Of a stretch of DNA of 64,000 nucleotides, positions 49,485 through 58,446 are shown one piece after another (position 1 is the stretch's first letter; each line of letters starts with the position of its first letter). A program made the position numbers and the translations under genes. The notes beneath the pieces are model-generated. The model saw only the letters and a list, made by a program, of their open reading frames with translations, had not been told where the DNA came from and did not search any database. The DNA is from JAHIKV01 sp963733145 (GTDB lineage: Bacteria > Planctomycetota > Planctomycetia > Pirellulales > Thermoguttaceae), in contig CAVTCJ010000022.1 of NCBI GenBank assembly GCA_963733145.1, positions 1 through 64,000 on the forward strand. Direction: 5' to 3'.

Positions 49485-50216
49485 TTACGGCGCTTTGTCG
49501 GCAACCCAAACGCATCCGCGGCGAATCAATTCGGAGACTTCCGGCACCGCCAGCGCCCGCGCATCATGCCCGAGCGGCGTGTGGAAAACGCGCCCCTTGC
49601 CATACTCGAATGCCATCGCCATCGGATATTCCTTGCCGGTGACTTTCGATCGTGCGGTAGCGAGCACGTCCAGCGGCCGATCGCCGATCAAGCAGGTATA
49701 CAGTTCGTCGTCCGCCTGAAAATCGTGCATTCCCTTCACGATCGGATGCTGCGGAAGCGCGATCTTCACCGTAAACGGCCCGCGCGGATCGTGAGTGTTC
49801 TTTCGATCCCACACCCGACCTGCCAAATTGGCAAACTCGGGCCAATCTTCAAACGCACCGGAAGCAAAATGGATGACCACCAATCCTTTTCCCTGTTTGA
49901 CAAGTTTCACCAGATTTCCACGAACCTCCGCTTCACGCTTCAGTGGAGCACGATTTTTGAAATTCAGGAGGATCACATCGTAATCGGCGACGACGTTTGA
50001 TGCCAGAAACTCCGGGTCTTCGACGATCCGCGCGTCAAACCGCCGATCCTTCTCCAAAATCTTGCGGATCGCCAGCGAGGTCTCTTTCCAGTTATGGCTG
50101 GGGTGATCGTCGCCGGTGACGATCAGCACCCGAATCGGCTTCGAAGAAGGTTTGTCTTCGGCCGCAACGGCCAGCGACGCGATCAAAATGCCAATAACAG
50201 TCAGCGAAAAACGCAT
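49485..50216 (-). CDS. ThuA-like secreted protein
   Basis: About 243 residues with signal peptide (MRFSLTVIGILIASLAVAAE). The ATG at 50216 has GGAG six bases ahead; an in-frame ATG at 50228 overlaps that site. ThuA-like domain motifs: RVLIVTGDDHPSHNW, YDVILLNFKNR, GKGLVVIHFASGAFEDW and GRVFHTPLGHDARA. Members are linked to trehalose or other carbohydrate use and have a glutamine-amidotransferase-like fold. Neighbouring sugar isomerase and oxidoreductase genes suggest a shared carbohydrate pathway. Confidence 0.85.
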   Translation of the reverse strand: MRFSLTVIGILIASLAVAAEDKPSSKPIRVLIVTGDDHPSHNWKETSLAIRKILEKDRRFDARIVEDPEFLASNVVADYDVILLNFKNRAPLKREAEVRGNLVKLVKQGKGLVVIHFASGAFEDWPEFANLAGRVWDRKNTHDPRGPFTVKIALPQHPIVKGMHDFQADDELYTCLIGDRPLDVLATARSKVTGKEYPMAMAFEYGKGRVFHTPLGHDARALAVPEVSELIRRGCVWVADKAP

Positions 50217-50231
50217 GATAGGCTCCATATT

Positions 50232-50312
50232 TGGCCCCCAGTGAATACACCGGGGCGCGGTTTGAATTATGTTCCAGTTCCGCCTGCCGTGTATTCACGC
50301 CGGGCTGAATGA
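50232..50312. repeat. Hairpin with GTGAATACACCGGGGC-type arms
   Basis: CCCCCAGTGAATACACCGGG and GCCGTGTATTCACGCCGGG pair imperfectly. Related to 15502-15580. Confidence 0.65.
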
Positions 50313-50334
50313 TGCACTGCCCACGCCTTCATAA

Positions 50335-50440
50335 GTTGTCGGCCAAAAACAACTTCGGTATATGTAGGACAGCCGCCCCCGGCTGTCCAGGACAATTCGC
50401 ACAGCCGAGGGCGGCTGTGCTACAAGATGTCTTTGGACAA
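50335..50440. repeat. Family F element with GGACAGCCGCCCCCGGCTGTCC
   Basis: TAGGACAGCCGCCCCCGGCT and AGCCGAGGGCGGCTGTGCTA pair. The left end (AGTTGTCGGCCAAAAACAAC) matches the right end of the element in ccmC (19850-19945). Confidence 0.75.
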
Positions 50441-50443
50441 ATG

Positions 50444-51286
50444 CTAAATCAAATGCCGCAGGAACTCGACGCTCTTGGCGATATTCTCGTCGGCGCCGTA
50501 ACATTCGATGGAGACGACGCCGCTCCAGTCGGTTTGGCGGAGGTAAGCGAGACAATTTTTGATGTTTTCGGCGTTCACTCCGCCGCCGATCGGCACTTCG
50601 CTACAGGCGATGCCCGTCTCTTCGCCGCGAACGGCGGCCGCCAACGCCGGGCTGACGTCCTTGATGTGGGCGTGGGAAAGGTACTTGCGGAATCGTTTGA
50701 GGTATTCCAGCGGGTCGAGACCGGAGATGAACGAGTTGCCGGTGTCGAAGTTGAATCGCAGATACTCGGAGTCAAAATAGGCAAACAACCGCTCCATGAA
50801 ATCCCCGTCGGTCGTGTACGGCCCGTGCGGCTCGACGTTGATGATCACGCCGTAATCCTCGGCCCAGGGGAGGCACTGCCGATAGTTGTCGCAGGTAATG
50901 CGGAAGACCTCGTCGCGGTCGAGCCCCTCGATTTCAAATGCCCCGTCGACCGTATCGACCATCGGGCAGTCCAGCTCGGCGGCGAAGCGGATCGACTGCT
51001 GCACGTATTGCACGCCGAAGGTCGAGCCGTCGGGCCCCATCAGCGGATAGGAGCCGTCGATCTGCGAGATCCTCAGCCCCAACTCCTCGCAATAACGCCG
51101 CAGCTTACGGGGATTCGACTGCAGCGAGATGCCCGGTTCGTAGCCCATCGCTTGGATGAAATACTGTCCGTGGATGGCGGCGAACTCGAGATGTTTGATG
51201 CCGTATTTGACGGCCGTTTCGGCGGCGGTGCGGAAGTTTCCGCTCAGCGGCCGCCAGTTGTCGGTGTGCATTCCCAGTTCGATCAT
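50444..51286 (-). CDS. Sugar phosphate isomerase/epimerase family protein (AP endonuclease 2 fold)
   Basis: A 280-residue TIM-barrel protein. ATG at 51286 is chosen with GGAG nine bases upstream; an in-frame TTG at 51301 precedes that site. Residues fitting metal ligands: Glu in VIINVEPHGPY, Asp/Asn in FNFDTGNSF, His in YLSHAHIKD and Glu in VVSIECYG. It likely isomerises or epimerises a keto-sugar. Followed by a family C element and a Gfo/Idh/MocA gene on the same strand, a common catabolic pairing. Confidence 0.85.
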   Translation of the reverse strand: MIELGMHTDNWRPLSGNFRTAAETAVKYGIKHLEFAAIHGQYFIQAMGYEPGISLQSNPRKLRRYCEELGLRISQIDGSYPLMGPDGSTFGVQYVQQSIRFAAELDCPMVDTVDGAFEIEGLDRDEVFRITCDNYRQCLPWAEDYGVIINVEPHGPYTTDGDFMERLFAYFDSEYLRFNFDTGNSFISGLDPLEYLKRFRKYLSHAHIKDVSPALAAAVRGEETGIACSEVPIGGGVNAENIKNCLAYLRQTDWSGVVSIECYGADENIAKSVEFLRHLI

Positions 51287-51307
51287 GCGACGGTTCTCCA
51301 AGTTCTT

Positions 51308-51388
51308 GTAGGGTGGGACGAGCGAAGCGCTGTCCCACCGATGACGGTGAAAATTTGGTGGGACGGCGCTTCGCTCGTCCCACCCTAC
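51308..51388. repeat. Family C palindrome
   Basis: GTAGGGTGGGACGAGCGAAG and CTTCGCTCGTCCCACCCTAC, between the isomerase and oxidoreductase genes. Confidence 0.9.
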
Positions 51389-51395
51389 ACCTCGG

Positions 51396-52730
51396 CTAAA
51401 TCTTGTACTCCGTCAGGCCCGGCATGGGGACCGGATACCAGCCCTTTTCGTCCGGCACGACCGGCGGTTTCATGTCGAGCCGCACGTCCTCGACCTTGGG
51501 GGCAAAGACGAAGTCGGATTTAGCGACTTCGTCCCAGGCCAGCTCCCGCCCGCTGTAGCAGCACAATTGGCCCAACACGCAAACCAGGGTGCTGCGGGCC
51601 ATGTAGTCGCCGCAATCGACCGTGTTGCCCGACCGGATCGCCGCGAACAGGGCCCGATGCTCGAGTTCGTGCGGATCGCCGATGGGGCCTTGATACTTCC
51701 AGTTGGTCTCGCCCTGGATTTCGTAGCGCGAGACGGGGACGATGAGGCATTTCCCCTTGGTGCCGAAATATCGGCTGGCAGCGTCGTTGTGGCAGCCGTT
51801 TTGGGTCCGGCAGAAAGCGAATGCGTGCATCCCGTTGGGATACTCATAGACTACCGAGTGATGATCGAAAACGTCGCCGTAGACTTGGCCGAAGGAAGCC
51901 GAGCGGCCGCCCAGCCCGTGGGCTTTCACCGGCGTCTGCTCGCCCAGCGCCCAAGTGGCGCGGTCCAGGTTGTGAATCAGCGATTGGGGCACGTCATCGC
52001 CCGAAAGCCAGGTGAAGTGGTACTGGTTGTTGAACTGGTTTTCGACCTCGTTCAGGTCCGGGCGGTGATCGCGGAGGCGATAAGGCGCGCGGAGGTAGTT
52101 TTCCTCGACGGCCACAATCTCGCCGATGGCCCCGTCGTGGATTCGCTTCATGGCCTCCTGGATGCCCGGCTCGTATCGGCTGTGCAGTCCCGACATGACG
52201 CAGAGCTTCTTCTGCTTGGCCAACTCGCAGGCGGCGGTCACCTGGCGGACGCCGACCGGATCGATGGCGTGCGGTTTCTCGACGAAAACGTGCCGGCCGG
52301 CCTCGAGCGCCGCCCGCATGTACAGCGGATGGTACTTCGCCGCGCAGGCGATCAGCACCACGTCGGCGCTGTCGATGACGTGCCGGTAGCCGTCCAGGCC
52401 GGAGAAACAGTGGTCGTCGTCCACCACGACCTGGTCGGGCTTCTGCTTCCTCAGCAGCTTCCGCTGAAGGTGGACGCGGTCGAGGAAGATGTCGGTCATG
52501 GCCGCCAGCCGGACGCCGGCGTCGGCGTTCATGGCGTTCAGCGCGGCGCCGGGGCCGCGGCCCCCGCAACCGATCAGGCCGATGCGGATTACGTCGCTGC
52601 CCGAGACGTTCGCGCCCCGGGCGAGAGACAGGCCGCCGAAAGCCGCCGCTCCGCCGGCCGCGGCCAGCGAGGTCTTCAGAAAATCGCGCCGCGAGGGCGC
52701 GGACCGTGGTTGTTTCGATTCGGATGACAT
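51396..52730 (-). CDS. Tat-exported Gfo/Idh/MocA-family oxidoreductase
   Basis: A 444-residue paralogue of the protein at 27249-28607. Twin-arginine signal PSRRDFLKTSLAAAGG, then IRIGLIGCGGRGPG (Rossmann motif), HVFVEKPHAIDP with the catalytic lysine and SLIHNLDRATWALGE. The start at 52730 (MSSESKQPRS) fits the signal peptide; upstream codons are unrelated. Probably acts on an exported or periplasmic sugar together with the isomerase next door. Confidence 0.9.
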   Translation of the reverse strand: MSSESKQPRSAPSRRDFLKTSLAAAGGAAAFGGLSLARGANVSGSDVIRIGLIGCGGRGPGAALNAMNADAGVRLAAMTDIFLDRVHLQRKLLRKQKPDQVVVDDDHCFSGLDGYRHVIDSADVVLIACAAKYHPLYMRAALEAGRHVFVEKPHAIDPVGVRQVTAACELAKQKKLCVMSGLHSRYEPGIQEAMKRIHDGAIGEIVAVEENYLRAPYRLRDHRPDLNEVENQFNNQYHFTWLSGDDVPQSLIHNLDRATWALGEQTPVKAHGLGGRSASFGQVYGDVFDHHSVVYEYPNGMHAFAFCRTQNGCHNDAASRYFGTKGKCLIVPVSRYEIQGETNWKYQGPIGDPHELEHRALFAAIRSGNTVDCGDYMARSTLVCVLGQLCCYSGRELAWDEVAKSDFVFAPKVEDVRLDMKPPVVPDEKGWYPVPMPGLTEYKI

Positions 52731-52854
52731 GGCGGGTGCTCCTGGGGTGGGATGATGGTGTGTGGTTGGTGATGAAATAAATCGAGATGCCGCTCGTTTA
52801 GCCCCCGCGTCCACGCGGGGTTGGGTGACCGTGGGAATCATTATGCGACCACCT

Positions 52855-52919
52855 GTTTAGCAGCCGCCGGTACGGCGGCTTGCGGCAGGCCGGGGCCGTC
52901 GTGCCGACGGCCGCTAAAC
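52855..52919. repeat. Family B hairpin
   Basis: GTTTAGCAGCCGCCGGTACG and CGTGCCGACGGCCGCTAAAC; arms diverged from each other. Confidence 0.85.
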
Positions 52920-53044
52920 GACTAGTTCATTATTGATCCGTGCGGATCATCAAACGTGTTTTTTGCTCCTCTCGTGCAAGCCATCGGCGTCTTTCAGGTC
53001 CTCGATACTGTCCGACGATCCGCATTAGACCTTCGATCATTGTC

Positions 53045-53640
53045 TCAGGCAACCGTTGGCGCGGCGTGCAGATTTCCGGCTCCGAAAGCGGCCCGTTGTT
53101 TGATCCCTTCGATTGCGGCCAGCATCCAATCGACGGCGCGGCGGGGATCGGCGACTTGCAATTGTCCCGGGTGGTCGCAGGCCGCCGCGGACAATTACGA
53201 ACAACTCCCGAACACCGTGAATCGTAAAACGGCTGCCCAGCCTGAGATCGGTTCTTGCGTCAGTTTGCAAGTCGAGAAGGGCGAAGACCTCGGAAGAGGT
53301 CGGAAGACGTGATTTCTACGGTCGAAGAGGCAGCTTTGCACCGAAAACCGCAGGACCCGTTCGAGTTGCCTGAGGGGATCGTCGTCCCGGGCGATCTCGG
53401 CCCGCGACCGGCGTTGCCAGCGGCGCGTAATAGTATTCGCAGGCGGCGTGGAGCAGTTCCTTCTTCGACTTGTAGTGCCAGTAGAGGCTCCCCTTGGTGA
53501 CGCCCGCGGCGGCCGCGACCTCGTCGAGGTTCACGCCGCGAAACTCCCTTCCGCGCAAAGAGCCCAGAAGCGCGCAACGGGCCAACTTCGATCTGCATTT
53601 GCGGGGCACAAACCGGCATGGCTCTCGTCCTCCGGGGCGT
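53045..53640 (-). pseudogene. TetR-family regulator with several frameshifts
   Basis: The DNA-binding helix-turn-helix is intact in one frame (NLDEVAAAAGVTKGSLYWHY followed by KSKKELLHAACEYYYAP). Its amino-terminal helix (LRASGLFARKG) lies in a second frame, and the ligand-binding part follows in others (EIARDDDPLRQLERVLRFSV; TDLRLGSRFTIHGVRELF; VDWMLAAIEGIKQRAAFGAG, stop at 53045). Joining them takes at least three single-base or two-base indels. Each fragment is well conserved, without internal stops, which suggests recent loss or sequence error rather than old decay. Confidence 0.7.
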
Positions 53641-53988
53641 ATTTCAGTTCGCCCGTTGACCATAACCGGGATAGTATGGCTAATGTCAATAGCCGGCCAA
53701 GCCTATAAACCATATCCAGTGCGACCATTTCGAGGGAAGCCATTGCACGTCGAAGCCGGCGGCACGGGGTGCGATCTTCGGCCAGCACAAACAGGCAGAA
53801 TGCTCATCAAACCGCACGAGAGAAACAAGCTTGGACAAAACGAGTCTCCGCGACTGGGGAAAAGGGGAAGGCAAAGCGGGGAAAGCGAAACAACAATTGC
53901 CGCAAGCAAGATGCCGAGAATAGGGCCGCAGCGTGTGAACGGCCTTTTACTGGTCGTCGAGCATGTTCTTCGCCCAACAGAGATATGT

Positions 53989-54603
53989 TTACGCCCGGCG
54001 ATACAGCCCGTGCGTCTCGATGTACTGCTCCACCGCCGCGGGGAACGCGGTAGCGGATGCTTTGGCCCGCCGACACTCGGCGGCGGAGTTCGCTGGCACT
54101 GATGCCGATCTGGGGCATCTCGACCTGATGGCGGCGCATCAATTCGATCCGCTCCGGGCCGGCCACGCCGCGGAGGCACTCGAAATCGACCGGCCCGGTC
54201 CCGGGGCGGCGCGACGGCCGTCGGAAGGGCCAGCTCGCAAACCCGCGCCGCCTCGCGCCAGTGGGGCAGGTCGCGCAGCATGTCGGCGCCCATCAGGAAG
54301 AAGAGTTCGCGGCCGGGGTCTTCCGCGTGAAGTCGGTTGAGCGTATCGACCGAATAGCTCACCCCGCCGCGGTCGATCTCCAGGCGGCAGACCGAAAATG
54401 CCGGATTGCCGGCCGTGGCCAACTCCAACATGGCGAGGCGATGTTCGGCCGCCGTCGGCTCCCGGTCCCGCTTGTGCGGCGGAGTGGCGGCGGGCAGAAA
54501 CCAGAACCTCGTCCAGCCGGCATTGCTCGCGGCAACACTCCGCCAGCAGAAGGTGTCCGTAGTGGATCGGGTCGAAGCTGCCGCCGTAGATTCCCAGTCG
54601 CAT
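53989..54603 (-). CDS. nadD: Nicotinate-nucleotide adenylyltransferase (frame interrupted three times)
   Basis: NadD makes deamido-NAD from nicotinate mononucleotide and ATP. The start MRLGIYGGSFDPIHYGH holds the nucleotidyltransferase GSFDPIHxGH motif. After a shift near 54497 it continues FLPAATPPHKRD, then SVCRLEIDRGGVSYSVDTL and LFFLMGADMLRDLPHW. A second shift near 54210 leads to VDFECLRGVAGPERIEL and ISASELRRRVSAGQSIRY. A third near 54047 leads to EQYIETHGLYRRA and the TAA at 53989. Extra C, missing GC and extra C restore a 204-residue NadD and cancel in total length. Normally essential, so the indels may be errors. Confidence 0.85.
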
Positions 54604-54687
54604 TTAATATGCCTTGCACGGCCAGTAGTGATACGTTTTTCAGGAGGCGAAAAAAGTCACCATTCAGGCCGCGTGAAGAGTAATACT

Positions 54688-55074
54688 TTATTGACCGGAC
54701 GCAGTTCGTAACTGCAATCGTTCTTCGCCATTCAATTGTAGAATTTCGACCGTGGTGCGTCCGACAGGTGTTTTACCGACAATCATCGCACCCTGGCGCT
54801 CAAAGTGTTCATGCCATGACTGACTGCGCGGGTGGAACAGTTCAGTCAACCGTCCTGTCTTCGGATCGTAACCCGCTACGTTGCTGCCTTTGTGTAAATT
54901 GCAGTCGATGCATGCCAGCGCGAGATTGTCGTAGTCATCACTCCCGCCGTGTTTCCGTGGTAGGATATGTTCGACGTGCAAGGCGGCCAAAGGCGATTGG
55001 TCCTGATGCAATCCGCAATACTCGCAACGAAAATCTGCCCGACGGCAAACCTGGTTTCGCGTGGCGGCGTTCAT
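54688..55074 (-). CDS. HNH endonuclease
   Basis: A 128-residue protein with a zinc-supported HNH fold: CEYCGLHQ, the HNH core HVEHILPRKHGGSDDYDNLA (His-Glu-His, Asn) and CIDCNLHKG with the second cysteine pair. Such proteins act as nicking or restriction-like endonucleases, but many short ones are of unknown role. Its start overlaps the stop of the upstream small gene by four bases (ATGA), so the two are translationally coupled. Confidence 0.85.
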   Translation of the reverse strand: MNAATRNQVCRRADFRCEYCGLHQDQSPLAALHVEHILPRKHGGSDDYDNLALACIDCNLHKGSNVAGYDPKTGRLTELFHPRSQSWHEHFERQGAMIVGKTPVGRTTVEILQLNGEERLQLRTASGQ

Positions 55075-55340
55075 GCGGACGAGCCGTTATCGAGAAGTTT
55101 CTTGGCTTTTGCCTGAAGGATGGCGATGAACTTGTTGGCCTGAACGTATCCTTCATATTCGGCCCGTTCGGAATCGGTCAATTCGCCTTCCGTATGCTTC
55201 GAGGCCAATTCCTCGATCCTGGCCCTCAGCGAGTCATCGCCGCGATACGCCGCCAGTGCGCGGGCCTGGTCGATGCTGAAGAAATCGAGAATCGGGTCGG
55301 TGCCGCGGTTGAACGCGGCCAAATCCACTGTAGTTGCCAT
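55071..55340 (-). CDS. Small protein coupled to HNH endonuclease
   Basis: An 89-residue, charged, largely helical protein (FFSIDQARALAAYRGDDS, IEELASKHTEGELTDSERAEYEG, QAKAKKLLDNG). No known domain. ATGA overlap with the HNH gene suggests the two products work together; similar pairs occur in other planctomycetes, which I recall but could not check. Could be an antitoxin, immunity or DNA-recognition partner; unproven. Confidence 0.75.
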   Translation of the reverse strand: MATTVDLAAFNRGTDPILDFFSIDQARALAAYRGDDSLRARIEELASKHTEGELTDSERAEYEGYVQANKFIAILQAKAKKLLDNGSSA

Positions 55341-55468
55341 ATCAAACTCCTAAAGTTGTTCCCCTCCCCTATCGTAATTCTATTCGGCCGACTATTGTGC
55401 AGAAATAGTGGAAAGCAGAGGATTTCCGCTTGCCGTCGCACACCCCCCAACTATACTGCTCGTGCCCT

Positions 55469-56256
55469 TCATAATCCCAGCACATCTTCCATGTCGTACA
55501 AGCCGGGCTTCTGGCCAACGATATACTTTGCGGCGGCCAACGCGCCGGCGACGTAACAATCGCGATCGGTGGCGCGGACCGAAAGCTCGATCGTCTCGCC
55601 CAACATGCCGAATTGGATAGTGTGCTCGCCGGGATTGTCGCCCGCGCGGACGGCGTGAAAGCCGATTTCCCGGTGCGGCCGCTTGCCGGGCCGTCCCTCG
55701 CGGCCGTGCCGTTGCTCGTCCTGGCCCATTTCGGCGGCGATGATCCGGCCGAACTTCAAGGCCGTGCCGCTGGGCGCGTCCTCCTTGAAACGGTGGTGCC
55801 GCTCGACGATCTCCACGTCGGCGTCGCGGTCTTTCAGGGCGCGGGCCGCCACGGCCGCCAGCTTCATCGTCAGATTGACCGCCAGGCTCATGTTGGGCGA
55901 GCGGAGCAGCGGTATCTCCCGGGCCGCGGCGCGGAGCTTCTCGGTCTGCACATCGTCCAAGCCGGTCGTGGCCGAGACCAGCGGAATCTTCCGCTGCCGG
56001 CAGAGTCGACGATCTTCTCGCCCGGCTCGGGCAAGGAGAAATCCACGACCACGTCGACCTCGGCGTCGAGGTCGGACGCGAGCGGCACGCCGATCGGATC
56101 GAGGCCGGCCAGCGTTCCGGCGTCTTGCCCGAGCCGCGGATGGTCGGGCGCGTCAATGGCGGCGGTGACGGCGAACTGCGTATCGGCCGCGGCCAGGGCG
56201 ACCACCCGTCGCCCCATCCGTCCCGCGGCCCCGTGAATGGCAATGCGAATTGGCAT
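55469..56256 (-). CDS. dapB: 4-hydroxy-tetrahydrodipicolinate reductase (frame interrupted once)
   Basis: DapB catalyses the NAD(P)H-dependent second step of the diaminopimelate/lysine pathway. The start MPIRIAIHGAAGRMGRRV carries the nucleotide-binding GxxGxMG motif; the catalytic region is VEIVERHHRFKEDAPSGTAL with the active-site His and Lys. Near 55995 the frame changes, EKIVD then CRQRKIPLVSATTGLDD; one missing base fits the length remainder of two. About 263 residues when joined. Essential for peptidoglycan and lysine in most bacteria. Confidence 0.88.
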
Positions 56257-56283
56257 GATTAGGTGCAATCGGGTTTTTTGGAG

Positions 56284-56350
56284 GTTTAGCAGCCGCCGGT
56301 ACGGCGGCTTGCGTGGGCAGTAAAGGCCGTCGCACCGACGGCCGCTAAAC
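56284..56350. repeat. Family B hairpin
   Basis: GTTTAGCAGCCGCCGGTACG and CGCACCGACGGCCGCTAAAC, upstream of dapB and downstream of thrC on the minus strand. Confidence 0.85.
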
Positions 56351-56396
56351 AACAATTGGATCGACAGTCGATTATATGCGAACCCGCAAGCGGGAG

Positions 56397-57796
56397 TCAG
56401 CGATTCTGGTTAATTGCCTTGATGATTGCGTCGAGATCGTTCGGCACGGCGACGGCGGGGTTGGCGAAGGGCGCCGCGCAAACGCCGCGGCTGCCCAACA
56501 CCTCGGCGAACTTCCGGGGATCGTCGGCGTGATAGGCCACCGTGGCCGTGGGGTCCTTCAACGGATGTCCGGTCAAAATGCAGACGACCCGCTCGTCGGG
56601 CGCGATGACCTCTTCGGCGACTAGATGCTTTACGCCCGCCACCGAGGCCGCGCTGGCCGGCTCGCAACCCAGTCCGCTCGCGCCACCTGGGCCTTGGCGT
56701 CGAGGATCTCCTGGTCCGTAGCCTCGCGGACCAGGCCGTTGCACCACTCCAGGGCGCGGATGCACTTGGTCAGGTTCACCGGCCGGTTGATTTCGATGGC
56801 GCTGGCGATGGTCGAAGCCCGTCGCCCCTCGGCGTCCATCCGCGCGAAGTAGCCGCGGATCAGATCGGCGTCGGGGCGGCCGTCGTTCCAGCGCAACCCT
56901 TGCTTTTCGACCAGATTGTAGAGCGTATTCGCGCCGGTGGAATTGATGACGGCCAGCCGCGGCACACGCTCGATCAGTCCTAACTCATGCAATTCATGCA
57001 GGGCCTTGCCGAAGGCGCTGGAATTGCCCAGGTTGCCGCCGGGGACGACGATCCAGTCGGGCGTCTCCCAGCCGAGCCCCTCCAACACCCGGTACATGAT
57101 CGTCTTTTGTCCCTCCAGGCGGAACGGATTGACGCTGTTGACCAGGTAGATGTCTTCCTGCCGGCAGACTTCCTGGACGCGGGCCATGGCGTCGTCGAAA
57201 TCGCCGGCGATTTGCAGGGTCAGGGCGCCGTAGTCCAGCGCTTGCGATAGTTTGCCGTAGGCGATCTTGCCCGAGCCGATGAAGATCACCGCCTTCATCA
57301 GCCGGGTGGCCGAGCAGTACAGCGCCAGCGAGGCGCTGGTGTTGCCGGTCGAAGCGCAGGCGGCGACCTTGGCGCCGACCAGCCGGGCGTGGCTGAACGC
57401 GGCCGACATGCCGTTGTCCTTGAAGCTGCCCGAGGGATTCAACCCCTCGTACTGCAAGAACAACCGTCCCGGTTTGATTCCCACGTAGTCGGCCACGCCT
57501 TCCGAGGGCCGCAGCAAGGTTTGCCCTTCGCCGATGGTGACACATTCGCCGAGCGGAGCGAAGGGCAGCAACTCGTGAAATCGCCACACGCCGCTCAGGC
57601 AATGGGGGTCGTTGCGGCGGGCCCACTTCCGCTCGAACTCCGCCAGGGAAGCGGGTATCCGGAGCCGGTCCCACTGGTAGACGACGTCCAGCAATTCGCC
57701 GCAACGCTCGCAGGCGACTCGAATCTCGTCCAGGGCGTACGTCGCACGACAGTCGGGTGAAATACACTGTTGGAAAGCGGCGGTAGTGGCGGGAAT
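56397..57796 (-). CDS. thrC: Threonine synthase (ATT start, frame interrupted once)
   Basis: PLP-dependent conversion of O-phosphohomoserine to threonine. The amino end has a zinc-ribbon-like CISPDCRATY ... VACERCGELLD; then LQYEGLNPSGSFKDNGMS with the PLP lysine, ACASTGNTSASLALY and WIVVPGGNLGNSSAFGK. The frame breaks near 56690 (AKAQVARA then GLGCEPASAASVAGVKHL); one missing base would restore it. The only start consistent with the AAGGAGG at about 57806 is ATT at 57796, eight bases downstream; no ATG, GTG or TTG is in frame nearby. About 466 residues. Confidence 0.88.
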
Positions 57797-57980
57797 GGTT
57801 CTTTCCTCCTTGTAATCTGAGTCTCAGAAAAAAAATATGAAGCGGCAGCAGGTGGGGGATGACCCCTTCTGAATATGTATTGAGTAAGCCCCCCGAGAAT
57901 ATCGATATCCGACGAACGCAACCCCCATAGGTTAAGGACAACCGGCTTCTCGCACCATCCCCCCACCCATATCGGGGCAT

Positions 57981-58009
57981 TTGACAACCATTTTCCGCCG
58001 GTTTAGAAT
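57981..58009 (+). promoter_or_regulatory. Predicted sigma-70 promoter of the DksA-like gene
   Basis: TTGACA at 57981-57986, 17-base spacer, TAGAAT at 58004-58009 (perfect -35, five of six in the -10), about 48 bases before the start codon. Confidence 0.75.
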
Positions 58010-58056
58010 AATGATTCTGTGGTAATAGAGAATCAGGCACACTGGGAAGGTCTCAC

Positions 58057-58446
58057 ATGGAAAGGGTTCCGATGAAGAAGGCAGAAATGCAAGTCTACAA
58101 AGACGTTCTTCTTTCCCTGAGGGCACGGCTCCGCGGCGATGTTGGCCAACTGGCTGATGCCGCGCTGAAGAAGAGCCGCAGCGAGGCCAACGGCGACCTG
58201 TCGAGCATGCCGATCCACATGGCCGACATCGGCAGCGACAATTTTGAACAAGAGTTTACCCTTAGCCTGATGGAAAACGAGGGTGGAACGCTGGCCCTGA
58301 TCGAAACCTCTCTCGAACGGATCGAAGAGGGGACCTATGGCCAGTGCGAGGAATGCGGCGCCAAGATTCCAAAAAATCGCCTGAACGCCATTCCTTATGC
58401 CACCCTGTGTATCCGCTGCGCAGAACAGCAGGAACAGCGGCTTTGA
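58057..58446 (+). CDS. DksA/TraR-family zinc-finger protein
   Basis: A 129-residue protein with an amino-terminal helical part (KAEMQVYKDVLLSLRARLRG) and the family zinc finger CEECGAKIPKNRLNAIPYAT followed by CIRCAE. DksA-like factors bind the RNA polymerase secondary channel; the coiled-coil acidic tip DxxDA is not evident, so function may differ from that of E. coli DksA. GGAAGG ahead of the ATG at 58057 and a good promoter upstream. The stop overlaps the probable TTG start of lspA. Confidence 0.88.
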   Translation: MERVPMKKAEMQVYKDVLLSLRARLRGDVGQLADAALKKSRSEANGDLSSMPIHMADIGSDNFEQEFTLSLMENEGGTLALIETSLERIEEGTYGQCEECGAKIPKNRLNAIPYATLCIRCAEQQEQRL

